DNA of 64,000 nucleotides from Sesamum alatum (taxonomy: Eukaryota > Streptophyta > Magnoliopsida > Lamiales > Pedaliaceae): assembly GCA_034509735.1 (NCBI GenBank), contig JACGWO010000005.1, positions 25,476,383 to 25,540,382 on the forward strand, read 5' to 3'. The notes beneath the pieces were generated by a model. The model was not told the DNA's origin, did no database searches, and saw only the letters and a list, made by a program, of their open reading frames with translations. The position numbers and the translations under genes are program-made. This document shows positions 35,753-48,316 of the stretch, piece by piece (the first letter of the stretch is position 1; every line of letters starts with the position of its first letter).

Positions 35753-35854
35753 ATGGCGTTGCCTTCCACTTCAAAACCATCGGCGAATAGCAACATCGAT
35801 GGCGGTAATCAGTCTGATAAAAGTCCTCCTTTGCTTCTAGTAATTTTATATCTA
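35753..35854 (+). pseudogene. Possible coding remnant cut by Helitron copy B
   Basis: An ATG in good context (ggagATGGC) opens a frame reading MALPSTSKPSANSNIDGGNQ and then SDKSPPLLL before the Helitron start at 35855. The composition (S, N, G, P, D) resembles the N-terminus of a host or copia gag protein, but there is too little to identify. The 96 bp on the other side of the nest (59438-59533) show no clear continuation. Confidence 0.25.
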
Positions 35855-37251
35855 TCTATACTCTATATAAATGTGTGAATAATCAAGTTATTTGTTTCCC
35901 ATTATTAAAAGACAAATATACCCTCATTTAAATATTATTAATTATTATATGACAGATTTTGGGATTTTTAACAATTTAGAATTCTAAACCTCCTCCATAT
36001 AAATTTAGGATAAAAAATATAAATCGTGAATCATGAATGAGTCCAATTACACAGAATTTTAATAACTTACTACTAATAGTGAATCATGAATGGGCCCAAT
36101 TACATAGACATGTCACGCATTAAATTTTAATAACATTCACATAAATTATACTATAAAATTAGTTATAGAAAAAATAAAATTCTATAAGAAAAATCTTTAA
36201 GAGTCTTAATTGCTCTAAACTACTTAGAGAATAAATAACATATTCAACTAAAAAAAATTAATATGCCAAATTACTTTGCTAGAAGAAATCTTAATTATAT
36301 TAAGAAAGTTTCAATTTACCACGACACATTAAAATTTAAAATAAACTACACATGAATAAAATACTAATCTAAACTTAAATATATATATATATATATACAC
36401 ATTAAGGAATAAATATCACAATTTAATTACAAATTAAAATTATATATGGATATAATATTATTAAATTGAAATTCTTGTGAAAATTCAACTATCGAGTGAA
36501 TCTCTTAGTACTTGATTTTTTAAGTATTAGATAATCCTGAATGCTTTACTTTTATATCTATTATTTTTTTTATATTAATTAATAGAATAAAAGTATTACA
36601 ACAACAAATGTGACATAAAAAACTAAGTTGTAATATTATTGAATAAGAAATCGATTATACCAATCGGTCCATATGAAAATAAGATTAAGAAGTTAAACTA
36701 AAAATATATAGAATTAAAATTTTCAATATAAAGGCAAAAATAAAATTTTATACAATAATATTTTAAAATTTAGAAGGTAATAAAGTATGTAATAATACTT
36801 TGAGAATCTTTAAAAGTTGATACTAAAATATAATTAACATTAACTAGAATCTTACAATATAAAATATTGGTAATATTGTCCAATTAAATTACATTTTTAT
36901 AATAATAGTCAATAAATAATTAGTTTGTAATCATTTAGTGTCAATAAATTAAAAACCAACGACACTCAAATATAGTAAAAAAAATATATTACATACGTAG
37001 ACGTAATATAGCAAAATCAAACAATAGCGACGAGACACAATAAAACCTATGAATAAAAATTGATCAGTATTATTAAAATGGAATTTCTTCTAAAATGGAT
37101 TAACGAATACGTATCAAAATTTAATTACAATAAAAATTATCAATCTGATTAAATTATAAGTGCTATTGAAAAAAAATTTAAAAAAAAGAGCTAACTGACT
37201 TATTTTATTTCAATATTAATAGGCTGAAAACATCATGTCCCCCTCCTCCTG
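35855..37251 (+). mobile_element. Helitron copy B, 5' part
   Basis: It starts TCTATACTCTATATAAATG after a host A, a good plant Helitron 5' terminus. The sequence is colinear with copy A from the start (about 27604-28999 there). It is interrupted after TCCTG by the Tekay-like gypsy element and resumes at 56837. Confidence 0.75.
37247..37251 (+). repeat. Left target-site duplication of the Tekay-like element
   Basis: TCCTG, repeated at 56832-56836; a 5-bp duplication is normal for gypsy elements. Confidence 0.85.
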
Positions 37252-37608
37252 TGTGACGCCCACAAATTTTTATTCATAACTATGGGATTAATTGGTAATT
37301 ATTTATGAAATCTAGTTAATTAGTAAATAAATTAAAGTTTCAAATTTTGATTATATTAAAGATTGGAGGGACTAAATTGGGGCTTTATAAATTGTGTGGG
37401 GTCAAATTATATATAAACTTAGAAAAATTAGAGGCTGAATTATAATTTTAATAAAAAGTATTAGAAATAAATACAAATAATATATATATATACAAAGGTG
37501 AGTCTTGAATGAAAATTACGTGGCCACCAATAATTAGACCACTACTTGCACACGTGGGGTTGAGTGAGGCCACCAAACCAAATTCACTACAATACACACA
37601 CATGTGTA

Positions 37609-38296
37609 TATAATATATAAATATATTTATCTTGAAGTTTTGTGTTATACACAAATCATACACACACTCATTTCAGAATATATGTTTCGACCATTTATGG
37701 AGTCAGGTAAGTAATTCATCTTTAAATTATTTATTAATTTATATAACTATGTTATTTAATAAGTGCATTTATTAAATATAGTTTATATTATTTGATTTAG
37801 TGTTTAACCGGAGAATTTTATGAATTTGATTATTTATAAATTAGTGCTTGGTTAAATGTCTCAATTAAATTAGGGGTGTTATAATTAATGGCTTAAACTG
37901 CTTAATGTACTAGATTTAATAATTTATATAATTAATTGGCTTAAATATATTTATATAATATATAAATATATTTATCTTGAAGTTTTGTGTTATACACAAA
38001 TCATACACACACTCATTTCAGAATATATGTTTCGACCATTTATGGAGTCAGGTAAGTAATTCATCTTTAAATTATTTATTAATTTATATAACTATGTTAT
38101 TTAATAAGTGCATTTATTAAATATAGTTTATATTATTTGATTTAGTGTTTAACCGGAGAATTTTATGAATTTGATTATTTATAAATTAGTGCTTGGTTAA
38201 ATGTCTCAATTAAATTAGGGGTGTTATAATTAATGGCTTAAACTGCTTAATGTACTAGATTTAATAATTTATATAATTAATTGGCTTAGTTAATCG
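37609..38296 (+). repeat. 345-bp tandem duplication within the 5' LTR
   Basis: Two near-identical units from 'tataatatataaatatattt' to 'attaattggctta'. It is absent from the 3' LTR and from the solo LTR at 59806-61828, so it arose after insertion. Confidence 0.85.
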
Positions 38297-38939
38297 GGTT
38301 GAAAATTATATTTGAAAAATATTATAGAATTATATTTGAAAATGTTATATTTACTAAAGATGAGTATGTTTTGAGACAGTTAAATGTAAAATTTTTATTA
38401 AGAGTGGTAGTTATCATGAGATGAGGGGTTTAATGAAATATTAAAATATTATTGGGAATCATACGGATAATATTTAATAATTCTATTTAAAAATTACGAT
38501 ACATTTGATATGTTGATTATATGCATTATAACTTATTATAGGACAAGGAGGATAAGGTGAATGATTGAACAACTCCCTATGTACAAGTAGATCGTTGTAA
38601 GTCGAGGTAAGTAAAATAATTAATACTATCTATATATGTGTTCTTTCCTTGTGATACTATCCTTATGAAAGTCTATGATTCGGGCTATAATTAATCTGTT
38701 TTGATTTCTATGAGTTATTGGTCATTTGATTTGATTAATGTGGTGAACGTAAAATGACGAAATATATTGAAATGTTCTATTGTTGAATGATGTGTTGTTG
38801 GTGCTTGCCAATGATAATGTGCTGGTATGGGCTATTACTTGACTAGTTGGCTTACAAGAACGGTGATATGTGGAATCAAGGGAGTGATGGAAATTGAATG
38901 TAATTATGATATGAATACCCCTTGATGTTGTTGAATAGC

Positions 38940-39060
38940 CTTTATGGCGAAATGAAATGAAAAGAGCTGTGATGCAATATGAAAGAGCTATGATACGATG
39001 TGAAAAGAGCTATGATGCGAAATAAAAAGAGCTTTGATGCGAAATGAGATTGATGAGCCT
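38940..39060 (+). repeat. 22-bp minisatellite in the LTR
   Basis: About four units of GAAAAGAGCTATGATGCGAAAT-like sequence. The 3' LTR (about 56092-56170) and the solo LTR (about 61086-61165) have about three. Confidence 0.7.
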
Positions 39061-39719
39061 GTGTGGCATGTCAAGGGGATTCTTGTATATGTATGAATGA
39101 ATAGTGAGGTTGAGTCGATGGAGAAAACCACTATATCACCTTTCTGGCAAGCCAATTAGGAAAATGCGATTTTGATTGATTGTCTAATTATGAGATGGTT
39201 ACATGGAGTAATGAAATGAAATGTGCTAGATCAAATTGATTATATTCTATATACGTTTCTTGTTTTGTCTTGTTGAAACTATATTTGAGTACGTATATAG
39301 TTGGTGCCGATTATTTACTTATTGAGTTGCAGGCTCATCCCTCTGCTAATATTTTTCAGGTGGAGATTTTATTCACGACAACCAGGTCCACGTTTTTCAT
39401 TCCAGTCAGGTCGGGCCAGTATGCAGTTTTCTCCTCATCGTAAATAGAAATAGTCGTCTCATTTTGAATTAAAAGCGAGAATAGCATGTGAACAAATTAT
39501 AATAGTTCCATTTTGACGTACTAGATATATATATATATATATATATGTGATTTTGTGGATGAGATGATAGATATGCTTGTTGTGATGATGAGGCTACGTG
39601 TAATTATACTCAACAAGGACTAGATTATGTGCATAATTTCATATATAATCAGGGTTTACATTAAGTGTGATATTTAGGGAGGATATAGTCGTAGTGCCGT
39701 TAGTAGGTGCTATATTTTG

Positions 39720-39731
39720 TGGTATCAGAGC
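39720..39731 (+). other. Primer-binding site (initiator Met tRNA) of the Tekay-like element
   Basis: TGGTATCAGAGC, five bases after the 5' LTR end; complementary to the plant initiator methionine tRNA 3' end. Confidence 0.85.
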
Positions 39732-39824
39732 AGGGATTAGATTCTCTGGGGTTATTTGATGATATGTGGTATTATACGTAAAATATATATTGTGAGTCTA
39801 ATTATACATATGCATTTCATATAG

Positions 39825-40093
39825 GATAGAAGCGTCAAGGGAAAACGTTGCTGGCCCAACTGAGTCATTAGAGTCTGTACAGGGTCATGATCATGCATCT
39901 GAACATCGGGGGTTAGAAGCTCATAATAGAAATGTCCTCCAACCAGAAGTAAATCCTTTTATGCAACAATTCCTAGAGTTTATGCAGAGGATGGCTCCAC
40001 CACCACAACCCCAGCTCCAACCACAAGATGTAGTCATTGACAAAAACTATGAGATAGTTAGAAGGCGGAGTGGAAGGTATTTGCTGGTACAAC
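39825..40093 (+). pseudogene. Tekay-like gag, N-terminal part
   Basis: An open plus-strand stretch with a polar, Q/P-rich N-terminal gag text (NPFMQQFLEFMQRMAPPPQP) that ends where the copia is inserted. The frame at the break does not match the frame needed after 50328 (FAGTTDPAEAEE), so a small frameshift lies near 40060. No convincing start codon is seen at the head of the stretch. Confidence 0.6.
40076..40093 (+). repeat. Left copy of the 18-bp direct repeat flanking the copia element
   Basis: GGTATTTGCTGGTACAAC, repeated exactly at 50310-50327. Far longer than the usual 5-bp copia duplication. Confidence 0.9.
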
Positions 40094-42070
40094 TGAAAGA
40101 AATCGGTGGATCGTCCCGGGAATTGCGCGAATGCGAAAGCGCGATAAAAATAATCATACAAAAATTAAAGCATGCTTTAAATTTAAAAGAACACGCTCAA
40201 GGGGTGTGCCCTTGAGGTTCCCGGGCGTTCGGTGTATCTCATGATCATATAACATGTAAAGAAATCATGGAGGCCATAGAGTTGAAAATTAAAGAGGGAC
40301 GAAAAAGTAAAACGAGACCTACCCGTTGTCGTTTTCGTCTTCAACGGCTACTCGCGTTGTTCCCCGTTTTGCACCGAGATCTCGTTCTTGAGACCCTCCA
40401 AATCGTGACACACGATCCACCCACGTATCTTGCACGTCGTGCTAGCAACGAACAAGCATTTGTTTTTGGAGTGGATGAATCAACAACACGTTATCAATTA
40501 ACGGTATTGATTCATCTAAGTTCTAATGTTCCAAGAACAAAAGAACAAGAAGTAATTTTCTTGTAGAGAGAGAGGGGGCGGACGAGAGGTGAGGAGGGGG
40601 AGATGAGTGTGTGTTGTGTGTGTGATTTCAAGAATCATCATCCTTCAATTGTTGGAGGCTAGAGGTTTATATAGAGGAGGAGTTTAATCCTCTTTAAACT
40701 CCAACTCTAAGAACTTTAATTTGACTAGGATTTTGACCTAGTCAAAGTCCTAGTCAAACTAGTGTTTAACCTAGTCAAACGAATCCTAGCCTTCCATCTC
40801 CCCTTTCCATCTCAACCGTTGATTTTAATTTAATGGAATATTTAAATCCCATTAAATATTCCAAAAGGCTAAAAGAATAAATATAATATAATAAATAAAT
40901 ATTAATATTTATTCTAAGCCCATTAAATCAACCCTTTAATAAATCCTATTTATTAATTTAATTCCCTTTATCAAATAGAAGGAATTAATTTCTCCAAGAA
41001 AATATAGGACCCGATTAAATCTAATTTAATCATTCCTTTAGTCCAATATTTAATTCCAAATTAAATACTAAGTGTGTGTGGATAGTGTGTGACTCTTTAG
41101 GTTCACCTTTCAGCTAGACTTGGTCGGATTCCCAGAATCCGTCTGTTACCAAGGGTGGCCATCTAGCAACTGTCCATGGCACTAGAGACTAGGTAAAATA
41201 TTCGGGGATGAATATTTAGGTTCTAACAGCACACTTGTCCTTCTGTCTTCGGTCTCATCACTTAGGGTCTAGGGCACGGAAAATGCAGGTACCCATTTTG
41301 GACCTAAGTGTCGGTTTGTTCTTACTAAACGCTGCAAGAGAAACCTTCCCTTCTGTTCAGTTACTGTGGCCACAGATTTCAGGGACATGAGACTCAACTG
41401 TCAATACCTCATGACAGGATACAGATCCTTTCTTGGAAACTACTGTCACTTTGTACACCCGAGTTGCACTAGACATGGCTTATGACTACTCAAGAGTATT
41501 TTGGCAATCTCTCACCATATCTAAGATACAGACCTGATGCACAGGTAAACTCAGCAGTTCCTCAAGTCAAAGGACTTGGCCTGTACCGTTGGAACAGGGA
41601 ATACACGTCATACCTTGCTGACCATACTCAAGGTTCTCCGTAAGATGGTTCCCGCGAGTCACCTCAGTCGGCTCCTTCCTAGCATGCTGACCCACTAACA
41701 CTACTTAGACGACCTTCGTCACCCGTCGATGAAATACGACAGCAGATGCTTAGTGCAAGTCTCAAAGGGAATCCCGGTACCCATTTTCGGGATTCCTTGA
41801 CTTGGAGATTTCCGGACTGATTCGGTAAGACTGATTTCATGGACCTACCTCCAAGCGTAGTCCCAGTCCCCGAAATCGTTTCTCAGTCCGTGGGCTTTGT
41901 TTGCGTAGTGAATAGAAATGTAAATGCAGATAAGTGAACGTAAACAAAGTATTGCCATATGAATTTTCACTTCTTTATTCATAAATGTTTTTATCAAATA
42001 CCAAAAAATTGTCTAGACATAGGTTACATATTCCTGCCAAAATTGGCTTACATGGTCACCTATTCTAACA
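40094..42070 (-). repeat. 3' LTR of the copia element
   Basis: 1977 bp, bounded by the host repeat at 40093 and the polypurine tract at 42071. It contains a minus-strand TATATAAA at 40666-40673. A 99-codon plus-strand (antisense) open frame, 40267-40566, lies on the downstream (R-U5) side of the TATA. Confidence 0.95.
40666..40673 (-). promoter_or_regulatory. TATA box in the copia 3' LTR
   Basis: TATATAAA on the minus strand, within CTCTATATAAACCTCTAG; also present in the other LTR at 48889-48896, where it would drive the element. Confidence 0.6.
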
Positions 42071-42085
42071 ATCTCCCACTTGACC
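42071..42085 (-). other. Polypurine tract of the copia element
   Basis: The minus strand reads GGTCAAGTGGGAGAT directly before the 3' LTR start TGTTAG. Confidence 0.8.
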
Positions 42086-45000
42086 TTTAAAGCCAATTGC
42101 CCATATGCTTAATCCCCATCTTCTCAAGATGTTGCGTATGAGCGCTCTACGACATAGGCTTTGTCAGCGGGTCTGCTGTGTTGTCTGCCGAGTTGACTCG
42201 GTCCATCCGGACGTCACCTCTTCCTACCATTTCTCTAAGAAGATGGTAGCGTCTAAGAATGTGTTTGGAACGGTGATGAGATCTCGGTTCCTTTGCTTGC
42301 GCTATAGCGCCGTTGTTATCACAGAAGATGACAACAGGCTCGGCGATGCTAGGCACTACACCCAACTCTTGGATGTAGTTTCTCATCCAAACCGCTTCCT
42401 TAGCAGCTTCTGAAGCTGCTATGTATTCAGCCTCTGTGGTGGAGTCAGCAATGGTTGCTTGCTTGGAACTTTTCCAAGCTACTACTCCTCCATTGAGTTT
42501 GAATACGTACTCCGATTGAGACTTGGCATCATCGTCATCAGACTGGAAGCTAGCGTCGCTAAAGCCTTCCAGAATTAGTTCTCCATTGCCATAGACTAGG
42601 AACATGTCCTTAGTCCTCCTTAGGTACTTAAGATGCCCTTAACAGCATTCCAATGTGCCTCTCCTGTGCAGGACTGATATCTGCTTGTCACGCTCAAAGC
42701 GTATGCAATGTCAGGCCTAGTGCAGTGAACCGCATATTGTATGCTACCTACGGCAGAAGCATAGGGGATGACCTTCATCCTTTCAAGTTCCTCATCAGTC
42801 TGTGGGGACTGTTTCTTGGATAACTTGATCCCATGCCTCATTGGAAGGAATCCTCGTTTGGAGTTGTCCATTCGATATCTCTTTAGGACTTTCTCCATAT
42901 ACGAGTTTTGGGTGAGTCCTAACATCCTTTTAGATCTGTCCCTGACAATCTGGATGCCTAGGATGTAGGAGGCTTCGCCCAAGTCCTTCATGGAAAACTG
43001 GGTTGACAACCATGCTTTTGTGTTTCCTAACATTCGTCATTACCAATGAGCAGAATGTCATCCACATAAAGCACTAGGAACACTATTGAGCTCCCACTGA
43101 CTTTCTTGTATACACAAGGGTTGGATTCCTTTTTGATGAAGTCATAACCCCGTATTACTTCATCAAAGCGAATATTCCAACTTCGGGAGGCTTGTTTGAG
43201 GCCATAGATGGACTTCTGGAGACGACAGACTTTCTGCTCTTCTCCAGTGACCGTGAAACCCTGCGGCTGATCCATATAGATCTCTTCTTCAACGAAACCG
43301 TTGAGGAAGGCCGTTTTCACGTCCATCTGCCATATCTCATAGTCATACCATGATGCTATGGCGAGTAGAATCCGAATGGATTTAGCCATGGCTACTGGCG
43401 AGTAGGTATCCTCAAAATCGACCCCGGGTCGTTGAGTGTATCCCTTAGCTACAAGCCTAGCCTTAAAGATTGTGACTTCTCCATCAACGCCAAGTTTGCG
43501 CTTGTAGACCCACTTACAGCCGACTGGCTTAACACCTTTCGGTGGATCTACAAGACTCCAGACTTGGTTCTCGCTCATGGAGTCCATTTCGGCTTTCATG
43601 GCCTCAAGCCATTTCCCGGAGTCGATGTCAGACATCGCTTCTCCATAAGTCTTAGGATCGTTATCCAAAAGATCGGTCGCACCTAGAAAGCCATATCTCA
43701 CTGGAGGTCTGGACTCTCTAGTGGACCTACGGAGAACGGGAACGTCAGTGGTGACTGTGGACGCTGACTGTATCGGAGCCGGCGGTTCAGGAACCGGGAC
43801 TGGCTGTTCCTGAGGCTGTCCTTCATGCCTAGCATGTTGGACTTCTCGAGGTTGGTCAGCCCTTTGGCTGTTAATCCTGAATCCCCTAAGTGAGGGTTCC
43901 GCGGCCTCCTCTGATGGCTGGATTCCATCACTTGACTCCTCAAGGATCAGCTCATCAGGTTGGATATCCTCCGGGAAGCCTTGCTCCAAGAATACTGCAT
44001 TTCTTGAAACAAACACCTTTTGTTCCAAGGGGTCATAAAAGTAATAACCCGCAGTTTCTTTAGGGTATCCAACGAACCTGCATAAGCTAGACCTAGATTC
44101 TAACTTATCTGCCACTAACCTCTTGACGTATGCGGGGCTACCCCACACTTTCAAGTAGTTGTAGGATGCAGGCTTGCCGTGCCATATCTCATATGGCGTT
44201 CGGGTTAATGCACTAGTAGGCGCTAAATTCAATAATTTGGCCGCCGTTTCTAGTGCATAGCCCCAAAATGATAAGGGCAATTTGGTAAAACTCATCATGG
44301 ACCGAACCATGTCCAACAGGGTTCGATTCCTCCTTTCAGAGACACCATTTAACTGTGGTGTTCCTGGAGGTGTCCATTCTGATATTATACCATGTTCTTT
44401 TAGACAATCTAGGAACTCCGTACTAAGGTATTCACCGCCTCGGTCCGACCGTAGGATTTTAATTTTGCAGTTGGTTTGGTTCTCCACTTCAAGTCTGAAT
44501 TCTTTAAACCTCTCAAGAGCTTCAGACTTGTACCTCATCAGGTAAACATTACCATACCGTGAATGATCATCGGTGAAGGTTATGAAGTAGGAGAACCCAC
44601 CTCGGGCCTGCGTCCTTAGTGGTCCACATACGTCTGTATGGACCAAGTCCAACAGACCTGTGGCAAGCCTGCTTTGTCCTACAAAGGGCTTCTTGGTCAT
44701 TTTCCCTCTTAGACAGGACTCACAAGTTGGTAGATCGCTCAAGTCCCCAACCTCTAGGTTCTTTGAGTTACCAACCTTTTCATCCTATCTTGGGATATGT
44801 GACCTAGCCTAGCGTGCCACAGACGTACGTTCCCGTTATTATCTAATTTTCGTTTGTGTTGTGCATTGAGGATGAAATTCGTTTGTTGCAAGATATAGAG
44901 TCCGTTATGCAATGTACCAAGTAGATGAGCAATTCCACACCTCATCAAATAAAAGCAATTTTTATTGATTCTAAACTCATAACCACTATTGTCCAACAAT

Positions 45001-46133
45001 GGAATGGAAATGATGTTTTTAATCATACTGGGTACAAAATAAACTTGCTCTAAATCTATGCTAATACTATCACTAATCACTAGAGTGGCGGATCCTACTG
45101 CTTCTGCTGAGATGGCCTTGCCATTCCCAAGCTTCAGGATCATGTCCCCGCTACCCAGTTTTCTGCTTCTTTTCAACACCTGCAAGTCATTGCAAATGTG
45201 AGCTCCACAGCCGGTATCTAATACCCAAGAGGCAGAACTAGTGACCATATTAACCTCAATCACATATATACCTTGGTTCGAGAAGAGTTTGGGGCACTCT
45301 CTCTTCCAATGCCCTTTCTCACGGCAGTTGATACATATGTCATATGCCTTCGACTGTTGCTTGGAGACAACCTTTCCCTTTCCTTTGCCTTTCCCCTCTT
45401 TGGCAATGGGAACACTCTTAGTGTTCGTAGCTGCTTTAACGGCCTTTCCCTTCCCCTTCTTCTTCTTCCAACGTCCGGCACCCTTGCCTTTCGTATTAGA
45501 AGTCGAAGCACCTCCAAACAATACCGAAGGCGTGGAATTCTTAGTCGTTGCCTCGTATTGCACCAACATATTGATCAACTCATGAATGCCCTTCTCAAGT
45601 GCGTTCATGTTGTAGTTGACGATAAATTGGTCAAAGGAGGGTGGGAGTGACTGAAGGATCACATCTATGTACGTTTCATTATCGAGACCTGCCTTTAGGT
45701 CCTCGAGCTTTTCCACCAAGGTAAGCATTTTAATCCCGTGCTCTTGTACAGAGGATCCTTCTGTCATTTTCGTTCCAAAGAACGCCTTGGTCGCGACATA
45801 CCTAGTATGCCGGTCCGGGACTGCATAGCAATCTTTGAGGCGAGCCGTAATGGAAGGGACATCGTCTAGCCTTTCATATTGCTTCTGAATCTCATTGGTC
45901 ATCGAAGCAAGTATGATGCTACGGACCTTCCGGTTATCCTTATGCCAAGTCTCGAACATCTCACATTCTTCTAGCGTGGATCCTTCCGGTAAGGTCCTAG
46001 GGAGAGGCTCGTCCATGACGTAGCCTTGGTTCTCGTAATCTAGGACTATCCTGAGATTGCGCAACCAGTCGTTGTAGTTTGTTCCATTGAATTTGTTTGT
46101 CTCAAGAATGGTGGAAAGTGGGTTCTTAGACAT
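42086..46133 (-). pseudogene. Copia gag-pol polyprotein, broken by three frameshifts and one stop
   Basis: Translation begins at ATG 46133-46131 (MSKNPLSTILETNKFNG). Gag is of the UBN2 type, with a lysine-rich basic stretch and the zinc knuckle CINCREKGHWKREC. Protease follows (WVLDTGCGAHIC), then the pre-integrase motif WHARLGHISQDRM. Integrase has D, D and E in HTDVCGPL, RSDRGGEYL and NGVSERRNRT. RT has KARLVAKGYTQ, QMDVKTAFLNG and the intact catalytic LYVDDILLIG. RNase H has SDASFQSD, TEAEYIAAS, CDNNGAI, HHRSKHI and NTADPLTKPMS. One-base losses occur near 44770 (gag-pre-integrase to integrase), 43030 (just after YVDD) and 42630. A TAG at 42147-42149 replaces a Gln codon 24 residues before the natural end (GNWL then stop at about 42090). 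Repairing these would be needed for activity; as it stands it is inactive. Confidence 0.95.
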
Positions 46134-48303
46134 TTTAAAATCTACTTTTTTTTTTTTTAGAAAAACAGCGCGCGATCAGTAGAAAATAAAAGACGGTGGT
46201 TTGATAAAATAATTAAATGCATGGACTTTAGTCATTTAATCCTCCCACTATTTATACGAAAACACGGTACTCTCTAACGTGATTTTCGGGAAATCCTTTC
46301 CAAGTGGGCTTGGGATCCACAGCGATTTTTCCCATACCCCGCTTTTACGATTCGCATGGAAAAGATCCTGTGGGAGGTATTCGATACCATTCTTGTTCCA
46401 CGAGATTCCCAAGATTATTGCCTCACCCTTTCACATGATCCTGAGGACTCCAAGCGAATCATGTTAATTGGGCGTTAGACCCAACCCAATCGACCGAGCC
46501 ACGGACCCACTGGTACCCCCACGACTCGTGAGACAGGTAGCAGCAGCCCGTTTTTCGTTCATGACATAATGCAGCTTCCTTTAAGTACAATAACGTGCCA
46601 CGACTCGTGAGACCACGCTATTGACCTAAAGCAGCTTCCTCACTATGCCATGGATTGGAAGGCATGGACAAACTCCTAGAGTTTATGTCCACTTTGTCTA
46701 GGGTCTAATATTTTGACATTGGTCCAACCAATGTGAGAGTAGGAAATGACTGAGATCTCAAATAAATAAATATCTACACATACATCCAAAATGCGTAAAT
46801 AAACCATCCATAGCAGTTATATGATAAATAAACAATCCATTCATCCATCATCATAACCACATGCAAAATTAAAGCCTAGCACGCCCCTGTTGGATGATCA
46901 CGAGCCCGAATCCTATGCGACCCACTGAGCCCGCAGTGGATCTATGGTCAATCTAGGGTTGGTCCTATACTATTACATTAATAGTAACCCAATCATCATG
47001 CTGATGGGCCTTGGTCTCTTTTTCTCTTTCTTCACTTCATGGAAAACTCCAAGGGGCCTCCCGTCTGGGCTCTCCATGTGGTCCTTCCTTCTTCTCCACC
47101 AATTACAAAAATAGAAACCTCACTCCTAGTCTACTCTCATTACATATTAAAAAATAGAAACCCCAGCGAAAAACCCGGGGGGAGTACATAAGGAGGGAGG
47201 TAGAATGCCTTATTATTCCAAGGCAACTAGAAAGAGAGAAGGAGAAAGCAGTAAAAGAGGCACACAGGCCCAACAGAAAATAAACCATACATCCGGTCTA
47301 AGGCTCGTGATCATCCATTTCCATCCAACACACATAATCACATGATCCAATCATATAATTACTATATACCAACAATACATGATTACCAATCATAAATATC
47401 CAAAATAATAAATGAATATGTGCACAACGTGTGAAAAAATAAAAACACAAATATTGGTAATAATATTTTCTCGTTTTAGGAAAACCTTTCCTCATTATTT
47501 TAAGTAAAATAACCCCGGGATTCCAAATCCAATTTATTTTACTCCTAAAATAATGTCTTTAGAAAAATAGGCATAATTGAACCAAAAACGATTTTTCAGA
47601 ATTAATTTTAAAAATTAAAACTGAAAATAATTAAAAAAAATAAAAAGAAAAACACTGCTAGGGTTTTGAAACCCTAGCTGTAGCAGCCGTCGCCGCCGGC
47701 GGCGGCACGCGCACAGGGCAGCAGGCTCAGCCTGCCGCCCCTGCGCGCGCGCAGGCGCGGCCTGGCATTCCGGCAGGCCGTCGCGCGCGCAGGCTCCTTT
47801 GCCTTGCGCGCGCGCTGGCCTGCTGGCTGTCGGCCGTGCCGTGCGCAGTGCGCGCGCAGACGTGCACTGGGCACGCATGACGGGCGCGCGCGTGCAGACT
47901 CCTCCGTCTGCGTGCGCGCGCGCCTGGCGGCGCTGCCCAGAGCCCGTCCGCGCGCGCCTGGAGGCGCTGCCCTACGCGCAGCCTCCCTAGCTGCGCGCTG
48001 CCCCTGCGCGACCGGCTGGGCGGGCGCGCGCAGGCTTCCCTTGCCTGCGCGTCTGCCCTGCCGGCAGCGTGCGGCTGCGCGCGGCCAGCCCTCCCGGCTG
48101 GCCGGCTGCGTCGTTTCTCGTTTTCCGTTCAATTTTCCACCCCATTTCCCAAGAAAAACAGAAAAATACCAACATTCAGAAATTCACACGAATTAACCGA
48201 CATGCTTAAAATCAAGGAAAAATCAAGATTTAATATAAAACATGCCAATATCATGTTTCATGCTTAGAACGCACATTAACCCTAGGCCTATACACCGAAC
48301 CGG
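46134..48303 (-). other. Long untranslated leader of the copia element
   Basis: About 2.2 kb between the primer site and the gag ATG. It contains no domain-bearing frame. It includes the GC-rich island at 47680-48115 and a 26-bp palindrome-like CTAGGGTTT..AAACCCTAG at about 47657-47676. Confidence 0.6.
47680..48115. other. GC-rich, CpG-dense island in the copia leader
   Basis: About 435 bp dominated by GCGCGCGC, CTGCCGGC and GCCGCC words, in an element otherwise of ordinary composition. All frames are open by composition only: products rich in A, R, P and G on both strands, no domains. The edges are sharp on both sides (AT-rich before 47680 and after 48120). Confidence 0.85.
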
Positions 48304-48315
48304 GCTCTGATACCA
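48304..48315 (-). other. Primer-binding site of the copia element
   Basis: The minus strand reads TGGTATCAGAGC one base after the 5' LTR end (initiator Met tRNA complement). Confidence 0.85.
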
Positions 48316-48316
48316 C

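Larger units (their letters stand above)
37252..39714 (+). repeat. 5' LTR of the Tekay-like element (with tandem duplication)
   Basis: 2463 bp against 2087 bp for the 3' LTR. Most of the excess is a 345-bp tandem duplication (about 37609-38296), seen from the phrase 'tttatcttgaagttttgtgttatac' occurring near 37627 and near 37972. Otherwise the two LTRs are closely similar throughout. Confidence 0.9.

Noticed and set aside
47674..48196. Overlapping open frames of 130-152 codons on both strands
   Set aside because: They are open only because the GC island is poor in stop codons; products are A/R/P/G-rich on both strands with no domain.
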